This document shows positions 1 to 8,459 of a stretch of DNA of 64,000 nt, piece after piece. Origin of the DNA: Halorubrum amylolyticum (lineage in GTDB: Archaea; Halobacteriota; Halobacteria; Halobacteriales; Haloferacaceae); contig NZ_SDJP01000011.1 of NCBI RefSeq assembly GCF_004114995.1, forward strand, positions 1-64,000, read 5' to 3'. The stretch's first letter is position 1; every line of letters begins with the position of its first letter. A program made the translations under genes and the position numbers. The notes under the pieces are model-generated. The model was not told the DNA's origin, made no database searches, and worked only from the letters and a program-made list of their open reading frames with translations.

Positions 1-1023
1 GCGCGGCTCGCCGCTCGGGGCGCCCCGCGGACGGGGCGCGCGGCGGTCGTCGCGATCGCGGCGCTCGCGCTCCTCGGCGGTGCGCTCGGCGCCACCGCCG
101 CGGTCGAGGCGCCGCTCGACCGGCACGCGTCACACGCCGACAAGTACGAGACGGCCTACGAGCCGATCGAGTCGGCCGAGTTCGACGACGACCTCGTCTT
201 TGTCCCCACGCCGTACGGCGAGTGGCTCAACCATCCCTTCCAGGTGCTCCGGAACGACCCCGGACTCGACGGCGAGGTGGTGTACGCGCTCGACCGCGAC
301 CCGGTCGGGGACTTCGCGGTGATCGACGCGTACCCCGACCGCGAACTTCACCGGTACGCGTATCAGGGGGAGTGGACGCCGGACCCGACACAGCGCGTCG
401 CACCCACGCTCGAACCGCTCGACGTTCGGGGGGGCGCGCGGGTCGACGCGACGACGACCGTCGGCGTCCCCGAGCGCGTGGAGAGCGCGCGGGTCCGGGT
501 GGAGACCGCGCGCGGCGGCAACGCGACGGGCGTGGACGACGCGGCGGGCGTGGACGACGCGACGGGCGTGGACGACGCGACGGGCGTGGACGACGCGGAG
601 ACCGCGAGCGGCGACGACTTCGCGCGCTACGTCGTGACCGATCCCGCCGACTCGCTCGCGGTCGACTGGTCGATCGCTCCCGACGGGGTGCGGCTGGCCG
701 GCGTGCCGAACGCGACCGTCCCGATCGACCCCGAGGGCGACGAAGTCATCGTGACGGTGACGCTCGTCGATCCGTCGGGATCGACGTTCACCTACCGGCA
801 GGAGGCGACGGTTCGGGTCGCGGGTGGTGGTGTCGAAGGCGGCGGGGCTGAGGGTGACAGCGTCGAGGGCGGCGGGGTCGAGGTCGTCTGGCCCCCGGGG
901 CGATCGGTGTGTCGGCTGGTCACCGAGTGCGGCACCGAGGGGACGTATCTCCCCGAGAACCCGGACGCCCACGCGGAGTGGGTGGCCTTCGAAACGGACG
1001 CTGACGGTGTCGAAGATCGGTGA
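1..1023 (+). CDS. C-terminal part of a membrane glycosyltransferase-like protein (partial)
   Basis: The frame is open from the first base of the window, so only the last 340 residues are visible and the start is missing. An Ala/Leu-rich transmembrane helix lies at about visible residues 14-36, followed by a soluble, probably extracellular, domain containing LVFVPTPYGEWLNHPFQ. I associate this kind of tail with haloarchaeal GT39-like membrane glycosyltransferases (DUF7846-type); that is family memory, not proof. A hypervariable stretch of four TGVDDA-like repeats lies near residues 178-198. The next gene, convergent, is also a glycosyltransferase, which fits a role in surface glycosylation or lipid-linked sugar transfer. 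Confidence 0.6.
   Translation, partial: ARLAARGAPRTGRAAVVAIAALALLGGALGATAAVEAPLDRHASHADKYETAYEPIESAEFDDDLVFVPTPYGEWLNHPFQVLRNDPGLDGEVVYALDRDPVGDFAVIDAYPDRELHRYAYQGEWTPDPTQRVAPTLEPLDVRGGARVDATTTVGVPERVESARVRVETARGGNATGVDDAAGVDDATGVDDATGVDDAETASGDDFARYVVTDPADSLAVDWSIAPDGVRLAGVPNATVPIDPEGDEVIVTVTLVDPSGSTFTYRQEATVRVAGGGVEGGGAEGDSVEGGGVEVVWPPGRSVCRLVTECGTEGTYLPENPDAHAEWVAFETDADGVEDR
529..594 (+). repeat. 18-bp in-frame tandem repeat
   Basis: About four copies of an 18-bp unit (core ggcgtggacgacgcg) encode repeated (T/A)GVDDA hexapeptides inside the partial membrane protein. Unit length is a multiple of three, so copy-number change would lengthen or shorten a flexible acidic linker without breaking the frame. 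Confidence 0.85.
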
Positions 1024-1041
1024 ACTGCTGGCGGTTGTTTA

Positions 1042-1400
1042 TAACTGGTTGAAAGTGGATCGACTGTGCACACCGCCAAAGCCCCAGCCGCTCGCTTATA
1101 CGTATACGTAGTTGATGGCGGATCGACTGTGCACACCGCCAAAGCCCCAGCCGCGAGGGCGGCGCACGCTCGCTGCGGTCCTCGGTCGCTCACTTCGCTC
1201 GCTCCCTGCGGTCCTTACGTCGCCTGCGCCGCCCTCGCGGCTGCCCCTTTGAGCCCCACCCGACCGCGACCGCACCGCACCTCACCCCTCCCCAGCCTCG
1301 CGGCTCCCTCCGGTCGCCGCGTCCCTCGCGCGTGCTCTTCGCGCCCTCCGGGCGCTCAGAGGCACGCGCCACCGCCTCGTTTATTTATAAATGATCGACG
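1042..1400 (-). repeat. Dispersed structured element, copy 1
   Basis: One of five related intergenic elements; its forward direction is the minus strand. Reading that strand: a TTTATAA box (about 1383-1389), a hairpin with gcgccc/gggcgc arms inside gcgcgtgc/gcacgcgc (about 1329-1370), a small gcggc/gccgc hairpin, a conserved CTGGGGAGG block, then a long perfect stem with arms 1148-1166 and 1225-1243 around a 58-base loop, and finally a GGGCTTTGG tail. The tail unit is repeated once (1063-1094 and 1127-1158, spacing 64 bases). It lies between two convergent genes. Open frames across it are not conserved between copies, so I do not call a gene. Confidence 0.85.
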
Positions 1401-1456
1401 CCGGTAGTTCGCGTCACTGTGAAAAATTCTTCTCGCCTTCGAGGGCCGTTCCGCGC

Positions 1457-2248
1457 TCAGAACCGTCGCAGCCGCTCTTCGAGGCAGACGGTCACGATCG
1501 ACTTTGCGATGGCGGCGCCGCCCTCGATCGGGTCGAGCTTCGTCTCGCCCAGTCGATCGGCGTACTCGATCGGCTCCTCGCGCACGTCGTAGCCGCGCAT
1601 CAGCGGGCGGATCAGCAGTTCGGCGGAGAGGCCGGTGTTCTCGGTCCACCCGATGTCCTGCACGACCTCGCGGCGGTACGCCCGCATCCCGGTCGTGGTG
1701 TCGTGGACGCGCTCGCCCATGAGCAGGGACGCGAGCGCCGCGAACGCCTTATTTCCGAGTCGGTTGAACGCGGGCATCGCGGCCGCGCCGTGGTAGAGCC
1801 GGTCGCCGCTGACCACGTCGGCGCCGTCGTTGATCGCGTCGAGGAAGTCCGGGAGTCGGTCCATCGGGTAGGTGTCGTCGCAGTCGGTCGTGACGACGAC
1901 CGGGCGGTCGGGCGTCAGGACGGCCTCGCGGACCGCGACCCCGTACCCCTGCGGCTCCTGTTCGATCACCGTCGCGCCGTGCTCGCGGGCGATCTCGGGG
2001 GTCCGGTCCGACGAGCCGTCGACGCAGACGACCTCGGCGCGCCCGTCCGTGACGCGCTCGATGTCGTCGAGGACGGTCCCGATCGCCTCCGCCTCGTTGT
2101 ACGTCCCCATCACGACGCTCAGGTCGTCGAAGGTGTACGCGTCCTCGTCCGTCTCCTCGGGGGCGTCGTCGGTCTTCGTGGTCGCGTCGACGTCGACGGA
2201 GTCGGCCCCGTCGGTCGCCTCGTTGTCTGGCGCCGTGATCGAACTCAT
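1457..2248 (-). CDS. Family 2 glycosyltransferase, dolichol-phosphate sugar transferase-like
   Basis: 263 residues. The GT-A fold starts near residue 45 with LSVVMGTYNEAEAIG; VVCVDGSSDRTPEIA, the acidic TTDCDDTYP motif and DTTTGMRAYRREV follow, as in DPM1/AglJ-type enzymes that move a nucleotide sugar onto dolichyl phosphate at the inner membrane face. No membrane helix is evident. The first 43 residues are an acidic, low-complexity leader. ATG at 2248 is chosen because a strong GGAGGT precedes it by one base and the sequence upstream falls in the neighbouring gene. An iron-type operator lies 34-49 bases upstream. The sugar and acceptor are unknown. Confidence 0.85.
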   Translation of the reverse strand: MSSITAPDNEATDGADSVDVDATTKTDDAPEETDEDAYTFDDLSVVMGTYNEAEAIGTVLDDIERVTDGRAEVVCVDGSSDRTPEIAREHGATVIEQEPQGYGVAVREAVLTPDRPVVVTTDCDDTYPMDRLPDFLDAINDGADVVSGDRLYHGAAAMPAFNRLGNKAFAALASLLMGERVHDTTTGMRAYRREVVQDIGWTENTGLSAELLIRPLMRGYDVREEPIEYADRLGETKLDPIEGGAAIAKSIVTVCLEERLRRF

Positions 2249-2281
2249 TACCTCCGAGGTGCCGCCCCACCCACTTGAGTT

Positions 2282-2297
2282 TTTAGGTTTGCCTAAA
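2282..2297. promoter_or_regulatory. Predicted DtxR/SirR-type iron operator upstream of the glycosyltransferase
   Basis: TTTAGGTTTGCCTAAA is a near-perfect palindrome with TTTAGG and CCTAAA arms and a 4-base centre. It closely matches the TTAGGTTAGCCTAA-type site used by haloarchaeal metal-dependent DtxR family regulators (SirR, Idr, TroR). It overlaps the likely TATA region (CTAAAAAC on the minus strand) of the glycosyltransferase, so binding would block the basal factors. The assignment is by motif only. Confidence 0.7.
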
Positions 2298-2304
2298 GCG
2301 TCTG

Positions 2305-3912
2305 TTAGAGTCGCTCTCGAACGTCGTCGGCGATGCGCAGCGCGAGCGCCGCGATCGTCAGGGTGGGGTTCATCGCCCCGCTCGTGGGGAAGACGCCGCT
2401 GGAGGCGATCCAGCAGTTGTCGAGGTCGTGGGTCCGGCAGTCGGCGTCGACGACCCCGGCGTCGGGGTCCGCGCTCATCCGGGTCGTCCCCATGTGGTGG
2501 TAGGCGGGGCCGGTCGCGTCGGGGCCGGCGACCCACTCGATCTCGGCGCCCAGTTCCTCTAAAACCGCCCGCTGGATCTCGTTGGCGCGCTCGACCGTCC
2601 GGAGCGCGCGGTCGCCGACGCTCCAGTGGATCTCGGGGACCGGGTTGCCGTGGTCGTCGGTGCGGCCGGGATCGAGGGTCACGTAGCTGTCCGACCGGGG
2701 GAGCTGTTCGACCAGTCCGCCCATCGCCACGTGGGTGCCGTAGCCGTCGCGGAGCCGGTCTAACAGCGCGTCGCCCCAGTCGTCGCCGGACAGCGCCTCC
2801 TCGACCGGCGACGGGCCGGCGTAGTTGAAGAACTCCAGCTTGAACGGGCCGACCTCCTCGTCCGCCTCGTCGTAGAACTGGTCGCACGCGCTGGTGTAGA
2901 AGCCGACGTGGTTCTGGCGGGTCGGCTCGTCGAGGGTGCCGCCGACGCCCGCGAACAGGTGGTCCATGAAGAACTTCCCGACCGTCCCGCTGGAGTTGGC
3001 GAGCCCGTCGGGGTACGCGTCGGTGTCGGAGAGCAGCAGGAGCCGCGGCGTCTCCACGCCGCCGCAGGCGACGACGAAGGCGTCGGCCTCCTGTCTGTGC
3101 TCCTCGCCGTCGGGGGTCGCGTACACCGCGGCGGTGACGCGGTCGGCGTCGTGGTCGAGCCGACCGACCGACGCGCGGTCGATGACGGTCGCGCCCTGCT
3201 CCTCCGCGCGCTCGACGTGGACCGTCGCGTCGTACTTCGCACCGGCCGGGCAGACGGGCTGGCAGGTGCCGTACCCCACGCACGCGGACCGGCCGTCGTA
3301 CGCCTCCGAGTTGCGCGCGTTCGGCACCGAGTGCATGTCGATCCCGAGCTCCTCGCACGCCTCCGCGAACAGCGAGTCGCTGTAGGAGGGCTCGAACGCG
3401 GGCATCGGGTGCGGCTCCTCGCGCGGCGGCGCGTAGGGGTTGTCCGACGCGCCGGCGACGCCCAGCTCGCGCTCGGCCTCGGCGTAGTACGGCCGGAGGT
3501 CGGCGTAATCGATCGGCCAGTCCGGGCCGACGCCGCGCTCGGTCTCCGAGCCGAAGTCGTCCTCGTGGAGCCGCATCACCATCCCCTGCCAGTGGAGCGT
3601 CGATCCCCCGATCCCCTTGACGCGGGCGTGGTTCAGCGGGTAGAACCGCTCGCCGGAGTTGGCGTGGGCGTCGCGCTCGCCCCCCACGTCCCACACGTCC
3701 GGGCGGTCGTAGCTCGGGCGGATCGCCCGCTCCTGTCGCGCGAGCCGGTCTGCGGGGTCGAACCGGGGGCCGGCGTCGAGGACGACCACCTCTCGGTCGG
3801 CGGCCAGCCGGTCCGCGACGAGCGCGCCCGCCGGCCCCGCGCCCACCACGCAGACGTCCGCGTTCGCGACGGGCGAGCGGTCGATGTCACGGTTCGCGTC
3901 CTCCGCGCTCAT
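2305..3912 (-). CDS. GMC-family oxidoreductase, large catalytic subunit
   Basis: 535 residues. The N-terminal FAD-binding Rossmann motif is VCVVGAGPAGALVADRLA (about residues 20-37). GIGGSTLHWQGM follows near residue 104, and the C-terminal half has YHHMGTTRM and the GMC-type SGAMNPTLTIAALALRIAD ending that covers the flavin. A CVGYGTCQPVCPAGAK cluster near residue 210 is typical of gluconate/fructose dehydrogenase-like GMC enzymes that work with a small subunit. It probably oxidises a sugar or alcohol and passes electrons to the membrane. Its ATG overlaps the stop of the upstream small-subunit gene by four bases, so the two are co-transcribed and probably form one complex. Substrate not known. 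Confidence 0.85.
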   Translation of the reverse strand: MSAEDANRDIDRSPVANADVCVVGAGPAGALVADRLAADREVVVLDAGPRFDPADRLARQERAIRPSYDRPDVWDVGGERDAHANSGERFYPLNHARVKGIGGSTLHWQGMVMRLHEDDFGSETERGVGPDWPIDYADLRPYYAEAERELGVAGASDNPYAPPREEPHPMPAFEPSYSDSLFAEACEELGIDMHSVPNARNSEAYDGRSACVGYGTCQPVCPAGAKYDATVHVERAEEQGATVIDRASVGRLDHDADRVTAAVYATPDGEEHRQEADAFVVACGGVETPRLLLLSDTDAYPDGLANSSGTVGKFFMDHLFAGVGGTLDEPTRQNHVGFYTSACDQFYDEADEEVGPFKLEFFNYAGPSPVEEALSGDDWGDALLDRLRDGYGTHVAMGGLVEQLPRSDSYVTLDPGRTDDHGNPVPEIHWSVGDRALRTVERANEIQRAVLEELGAEIEWVAGPDATGPAYHHMGTTRMSADPDAGVVDADCRTHDLDNCWIASSGVFPTSGAMNPTLTIAALALRIADDVRERL

Positions 3913-4496
3913 CGCGGCCCCCGCCGGTAGCTCTCGGTCCCGCCGGGGTGGCCCTCCGGATTCTCCAGCCCCACCAGCTCGCCGCCGGTCGGCGAGGCGT
4001 ACAGCGCCAAGAGCAGCTCGTTGACGACGTAGTACCGCACCCGCTCGGCGAGCGTCCCGTCGGGGTCCTCGTCGGCGGTGTCGGCGCCGACCTCGCGGAG
4101 GAGGCCGTCCCGATCGCTTTCGCGAAGCTCGGCGACCGGCGCCCCGTACCACGATCGGGCCGCCTCCTCGAGTTCGCCGACCGCCACGCGCAGCCCCGTC
4201 GCGTGGGCCGACCCGTCGAGCCGACCGTCGAGGAACGCGTCGACGAACGCCTCGACGCCGTCGACCGTCTCCGGGTAGACGACGGCGGCGGCTGCGGTCA
4301 TCGACGCGCGGACGGTCGCCTCGTCGGGGAGCGCGTCTCCGCCCTCGCCGTCCTCCGCCTCGCCGACCGTTCCCTCGTCGCGGTCGGCGCCACCGCGAGC
4401 GGATCCGTCCCCCGACCGACGGGCGGCGAGGGCGACGCCGCCGGTCGCGCCGACGGCGGCCAGCGCGGCCGCCGCGTCGCGCCGCGTCAGTTCCAT
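3909..4496 (-). CDS. Gluconate 2-dehydrogenase subunit 3-like protein, Tat-exported
   Basis: 195 residues. It begins MELTRRDAAAALAAVGATG, a twin-arginine signal, followed by an acidic linker and a helical domain with VYPETVDGVEAFVDAFLDG and a C-terminal RYYVVNELLLALYASPTGG. This is the pattern of the small subunit that accompanies GMC dehydrogenases and carries the folded pair across the membrane on one Tat signal. The four-base ATGA overlap with the GMC gene supports a two-subunit enzyme. The promoter has a TATA box at 4521-4527, 27 bases from the ATG, and an iron-type operator between the two, so transcription is probably leaderless and metal-repressed. Confidence 0.8.
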   Translation of the reverse strand: MELTRRDAAAALAAVGATGGVALAARRSGDGSARGGADRDEGTVGEAEDGEGGDALPDEATVRASMTAAAAVVYPETVDGVEAFVDAFLDGRLDGSAHATGLRVAVGELEEAARSWYGAPVAELRESDRDGLLREVGADTADEDPDGTLAERVRYYVVNELLLALYASPTGGELVGLENPEGHPGGTESYRRGPR

Positions 4497-4502
4497 ATCT
4501 GA

Positions 4503-4518
4503 TTTAGGCCTCCCTAAA
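4503..4518. promoter_or_regulatory. Predicted DtxR/SirR-type iron operator in the divergent dehydrogenase/ABC permease region
   Basis: TTTAGGCCTCCCTAAA has the same TTTAGG and CCTAAA arms and 4-base spacing as the site at 2282-2297. It sits between the minus-strand TATA box (4521-4527) and the small-subunit ATG (4496), over the expected transcription start, and is about 120 bases from the start of the divergent iron-type ABC permease. Motif match and placement are seen; the regulator is inferred. Confidence 0.75.
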
Positions 4519-4520
4519 GT

Positions 4521-4527
4521 ATTATAT
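4521..4527 (-). promoter_or_regulatory. TATA box of the dehydrogenase operon
   Basis: On the minus strand the sequence reads TATAAT, centred 27 bases before the small-subunit ATG, the spacing expected for a leaderless haloarchaeal transcript. Confidence 0.6.
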
Positions 4528-4636
4528 CCGTCGGACCCGAACGCGATCCCGTCCGCCGGACTCGATCCCTCGACCGGATCGCAACTGCTAACGGTCGCTG
4601 CGGTCTCCCTCCGGTACGGCCCGTCTTTCCCGGACT

Positions 4637-6247
4637 ATGAGCTGGACACGCCAGATACGCGACATCCTGACAGACGGCGACGATCGGCTGCCGGTGGGGT
4701 TGACGCTGCTCTCGGCCGCCATCGCCGGAACGCTGGTGTTCCCGCTGGCGTGGCTGGTGATCAGGGCGGTCACCGTCGAGCGGTCGCGGGCGACGGAGCT
4801 GCTGTTCAGCGTGGGAACCGCCGAGATACTGGTGAACAGCCTCCTGCTGATGGGCGGCGTCACGGCGTTTTCGATCCTGTTGGGCGTCCCGCTCGCGTAC
4901 CTGACGGCGCGGACCGACCTCCCGTTCCGTCGGTTCTGGTCGATCGCGGTCGCGCTCCCGCTCGTCGTGCCGAGCTACGTCGGCGCGTTCTCGTTCGTCT
5001 CCGCGTTCGGCCCCCGCGGCGAGTTCCACGACCTGCTCGCGCCGCTGGGGGTCGAGCGGCTCCCCGATGTCTACGGGCTCCCGGGGACGATCCTCGTCAT
5101 CACCCTGTACACGTACCCGTACGTCTACCTGACGACCCGCGCCGCCCTCCTCTCGCTCGACACGACGCTGATCGAGGCGGCGCGGACGCTGAACCACGGG
5201 CGGATCGAGGCGTTCCGCCGCGTGACCCTCCCCGTTATCCGCCCGGCGATCGCCGCCGGGTCGCTGTTGGCGGCGCTGTACGCGGTGTCCGACTTCGGGA
5301 CGCCGACGATCATGCGGCTCCCCGTGTTCACCCGACAGATATATGTCGAGTACAACTCCTTCGGGAGCGACTACGCCGCGCTGCTCTCCCTGCAGCTGCT
5401 CGCCGTCGTGCTCGTCGTGCTCGCGCTGGAGCGGCTCGTTCAGTCCGACAGTAACGCACACGGCGACGACGCGGGCAACACCGACCGGCTCGTCGGGCTG
5501 GGACGCTGGCGCTGGCCGGCGACGCTACTGCCCGCGTCGGTGTCCGCGGTCGCGCTCCTCGTCCCCCTCTGGATACTCCTCCTCTGGCTCGTCCGCACCG
5601 ACGCGGGTCGTCGCCCCTCGATGGCGTTCGAGTGGGTGCAGGCGCTCAACTCGGTGTCGGTCGCCGCGGCGGCGGCCGTCGTCGCCGCGCTGGCGGCGCT
5701 CCCGATCGCGTACTTCGCCGCGAACCACGACACCCCCCTGTCGACGCTGTTCGAGCGGGCGACGTACGTCGGGTTCGCGGTCCCCGGGATCGTGTTGGCG
5801 CTGGCGCTGGTCTACTTCGGGTCGGGCTACCTCCCGTGGCTCTACCAGACGCTTCCCCTCCTCGTGTTCGCGTACGTCGTCCGGTTCCTGCCGCAGGTCG
5901 TCGGGTCGACGCGAACCGCGATCCTCGGGGTCGACCCCCGGCTCGTCGAGGCGGGCCGAGCGCTCGGCGAGTCCTCGACGGGGGCGTTCCGGCGCGTGAC
6001 GTTCCCCTTGGTTCGGTCCGGAATCGTCGCCGGCGCCGCCCTCGTGTTCCTCACGACCATGAAGGAGCTCCCGGTCACGCTCATCCTCCGCCCCTCCGGC
6101 TTCGAGACGATCGTCACGCAGATCTGGCGCGCACAGGAAGCCGCGCTCTACCAGTACGCCGTCGTCCCTACCCTCCTACTGCTGGTCATCTCCGGACTCT
6201 CGATGGTCGTCATGCTCGCGCAGGAGGGCGGCGAGGAAGGGATCTGA
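4637..6247 (+). CDS. ABC transporter permease, iron(III)/thiamine type with two fused permease halves
   Basis: 536 residues with about twelve transmembrane helices in two homologous halves. Each half carries the cytoplasmic EAA loop that docks the ATPase: LIEAARTLNHGRIEAFRRV near residue 178 and LVEAGRALGESSTGAFRRV near residue 436. The duplicated arrangement is that of FbpB/SfuB/ThiP permeases for ferric iron or thiamine. The divergent iron-type operator favours iron. No binding protein or ATPase gene is adjacent, so the partners must be encoded elsewhere. ATG at 4637 directly precedes a short cytoplasmic N-terminus. Confidence 0.85.
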   Translation: MSWTRQIRDILTDGDDRLPVGLTLLSAAIAGTLVFPLAWLVIRAVTVERSRATELLFSVGTAEILVNSLLLMGGVTAFSILLGVPLAYLTARTDLPFRRFWSIAVALPLVVPSYVGAFSFVSAFGPRGEFHDLLAPLGVERLPDVYGLPGTILVITLYTYPYVYLTTRAALLSLDTTLIEAARTLNHGRIEAFRRVTLPVIRPAIAAGSLLAALYAVSDFGTPTIMRLPVFTRQIYVEYNSFGSDYAALLSLQLLAVVLVVLALERLVQSDSNAHGDDAGNTDRLVGLGRWRWPATLLPASVSAVALLVPLWILLLWLVRTDAGRRPSMAFEWVQALNSVSVAAAAAVVAALAALPIAYFAANHDTPLSTLFERATYVGFAVPGIVLALALVYFGSGYLPWLYQTLPLLVFAYVVRFLPQVVGSTRTAILGVDPRLVEAGRALGESSTGAFRRVTFPLVRSGIVAGAALVFLTTMKELPVTLILRPSGFETIVTQIWRAQEAALYQYAVVPTLLLLVISGLSMVVMLAQEGGEEGI

Positions 6248-6336
6248 ACGGGCGGCGACCCCGGTGCCGGAGGTAGGTTCGGCTCAGGTCGTCGGGTGTT
6301 CGGCTGTCGACTCGGCCCAGCCGAACACACCCGCGA

Positions 6337-6633
6337 TCAGTCCTCGGCCCAGTAGTACAGATCCTCGCGGGGCGCGTCGCAGTTGGGACAGTTTGCCGGG
6401 AGCTCCGTCCCGATCTCGCCCATCTCGCCGCACTCCCAGCAGCGCCACATTACGTAGGCGGTGCCGAACACGTCGCGGGCGTCGGTGAGCGTCAGCGACT
6501 CCGAGCCGGACGGCGACGTGACGTAGAAGCCGTCGTCGTCGACGCCGCGGACCGCCCCGAGCGCTTCGCCGTCCTCGTCGTACACCGATTGTCCGATGCT
6601 CACGTCGGCAAACACGGGTTCTTCGGAGGCCAT
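6337..6633 (-). CDS. Small zinc-ribbon protein (DUF7130-like)
   Basis: 98 residues. The N-terminal half is a PRC-barrel-like beta region (VSIGQSVYDEDGEALGAVRG); the C-terminal half is a rubredoxin-like ribbon with two CxxC pairs, CWECG and CPNCD, ending in YYWAED. The function is unknown; such proteins are common in haloarchaea. The ATG at 6633 is preferred over upstream starts because the conserved MASEEPVFADV start follows a plausible TATA box (TACTTATG, about 6658-6665) and the upstream extension is low complexity. Confidence 0.75.
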   Translation of the reverse strand: MASEEPVFADVSIGQSVYDEDGEALGAVRGVDDDGFYVTSPSGSESLTLTDARDVFGTAYVMWRCWECGEMGEIGTELPANCPNCDAPREDLYYWAED

Positions 6634-6727
6634 GCGTGGCTGTACGCCCCGATCCCTCATAAGTATGGTTAGTGATAGCACGGAACGCTTCCGAGGCGAT
6701 TGCATTGTATGTCTGTCATGTTGGCGA

Positions 6728-7215
6728 CTGATCGACGACTGATCGACGGCGGATCGACGATCCGCGGTAGCCAACCTCCAAAGCCCCAGCTACGAAGGCG
6801 GCGCACGCTCGCTGCCGTTCGAGACGCCGGAGGCGTCCCGTGATGACGAAACGGCTCCGTCGTTTCGAACCACGCCCTTCGGTCGCTCGCGTTGCTCGCT
6901 CCCCGCGGTTCGCCGGCGGCTCCGCCGCCGTCGGCCGCCCGTGTCACTACGCGCCACGCTGCTTACGTCGCCTGCGTCGCCCTCGTGGCTGCCCCTTTGA
7001 GGTCCCATCCACACCGCTGGAAGACGTTCCTGCTCGCTTCGCTGCGCGGGCCGCGACTTCCATGCTCCCGCTCGTTCCACTCGCGGGACCGCAACCGCAC
7101 CTCACACCTCCCCAGCCTCGTCGCGGCCGCTTAAAAGCGGCCGCAACTCCCTCGCGCGGCGCTGTTCGCGCCTGCTGGGCGCTCACAGGCACGCGCCCCC
7201 GCAGAAACGACCACC
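6728..7215 (-). repeat. Dispersed structured element, copy 2
   Basis: This is the longest and most degenerate copy; forward direction is minus. Reading minus: first hairpin with gcgcc/ggcgc arms (about 7162-7183), a perfect gcggccgct/agcggccgc hairpin around a 4-base loop (7123-7144), the conserved block CTGGGGAGG (about 7107-7115), CTCAAAGGGG at the base of the long stem, then stem arms 6787-6805 and 6973-6991 (16 of 19 pair) around an enlarged 167-base loop, and a GGGCTTTGGAGG tail. It fills most of the 670-base gap between two minus-strand genes; nothing else is recognised there. Confidence 0.75.
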
Positions 7216-7304
7216 GCGCGTTCACTCGCCAGTAGTCATCGCACGACAACACGGAACACCCGATTCAGACGGCTAAGCCCCGGTTCAGACGGCTAAAACC
7301 CGAC

Positions 7305-8303
7305 TCAGGCAACCGGCGTGCGCTCGACGACCGTGCCGTTCACGGTCGGGTACTGCTCGACGATCTCGCCCTCCGATAAGTCGCCGTCCTCGACCATCTC
7401 TTCGAGGAGCCACCACGCGACCTCGACGTGGTCGGACTTGACGATGTAGAACTCCTCGGGGACGCCGAGCGCCTCGAAGCGGTCGGCGTCGGCGAACGCC
7501 TTCCCGTAGACGAGGGTGCCGTCGTCGGTTACCTCGTCGAACTCCCGCCGGATGTTCTTCGCCATCCGCTTCAGCCGGTTCCGGTGTTGGGCGGCGTCTT
7601 TGAACACCGACGTACAGAAGTACACCTTCTCGTGGCTCGCCATCTCGGAGACGATCGCGTCGTCCTTCGACCCCTCGACGGCGGACATGTGGCCCTCCTG
7701 CAGTTCGAAGCCCTCCTCCTGCATCCGGCGGTAGTTCCCGTCGGACATCTCGAACTCGTTGATGTTACAGAACTCGGCGGCGCCCTCGTCCAAAAAGTCC
7801 AGAAACTCCGGCTCCGCCCGGATGCCGGGGATCTCGAAGGCGGGTGTGAGTCCCTCCTCGCGGGCGATATGGAGGATCTCCTCCCACTCGGTGCCGTGCA
7901 TGTCGCCCCACATCTCGAGCGGCGGGTGGAAGCGAATCTCGTCGAGGCCGGCCTCCGAGAGGCGGCGCATGTTCTCGCGACCGCCCGTGATCCCGGTGTA
8001 GAGGTGGGTGTGGTGATCCTCGCCGAACTCGTCTTTCAGCAGTTCGAGGTACCGGGTCGTCTTCGCCATCGCCTCCTGCGGCTCGCCGCCGGTGATCGAG
8101 GTGCCGAGCGCGCTCATGCGCTTGGCCTCCGCGATCACGTCTTCGTCGGACTCGACCTTCCGCTCGTTGGCGTACACGTCGGTGACGTTCTTCCGGTTCT
8201 CTCCGAGGGGGCAGTAGAAGCAGTCCCGCTGGTCGCAGTAGCCGTAGACGAAAAGCACCATCTTCCCGCCCTTGGCGCACTGTTCACAGCCCTTGGAGAT
8301 CAT
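7305..8303 (-). CDS. Radical SAM protein with an atypical CX4CX2C cluster
   Basis: 332 residues. A CxxC pair (C6, C9) precedes FVYGYCDQRDCFYCPLG, in which C23, C28 and C31 form CX4CX2C rather than the usual CX3CX2C. GTSITGGEPQ follows (the SAM-contacting GGEP motif), then a TIM-barrel-like body with DEIRFHPPLEMWG, and a C-terminal part ending near residue 330. These features mark a radical SAM enzyme that would cleave S-adenosylmethionine using a [4Fe-4S] cluster. The substrate is not apparent and the gene stands alone. ATG at 8303 gives the full cysteine-rich N-terminus. Confidence 0.85.
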   Translation of the reverse strand: MISKGCEQCAKGGKMVLFVYGYCDQRDCFYCPLGENRKNVTDVYANERKVESDEDVIAEAKRMSALGTSITGGEPQEAMAKTTRYLELLKDEFGEDHHTHLYTGITGGRENMRRLSEAGLDEIRFHPPLEMWGDMHGTEWEEILHIAREEGLTPAFEIPGIRAEPEFLDFLDEGAAEFCNINEFEMSDGNYRRMQEEGFELQEGHMSAVEGSKDDAIVSEMASHEKVYFCTSVFKDAAQHRNRLKRMAKNIRREFDEVTDDGTLVYGKAFADADRFEALGVPEEFYIVKSDHVEVAWWLLEEMVEDGDLSEGEIVEQYPTVNGTVVERTPVA

Positions 8304-8459
8304 CTACCCCCTTCTACCGGCCGCGGCCCCAAAAAGCGTCCGAACCGCGCGTTCCCGGGAGACCCGTTGGCACGGGGGCGCGGATTCGGCGGCCGGGGCC
8401 ACCGCCGCGGCGGCCAACCGAACACAAAGTATGTACCTCCACCGCCGAGACGAAGGGAT

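Noticed and set aside
1042..1400. MITE or composite transposon explanation for the structured elements
   Set aside because: I find no flanking target duplications and no transposase with matching ends in the window; the compensatory changes in stems are not expected of passive MITE decay. Not excluded for the family as a whole.
1457..3694. 745-codon minus-strand frame joining the glycosyltransferase to Arg-rich sequence inside the GMC gene
   Set aside because: Only the last 263 codons are a real protein; the upstream part is a shifted frame of the GMC oxidoreductase gene and has no family match.
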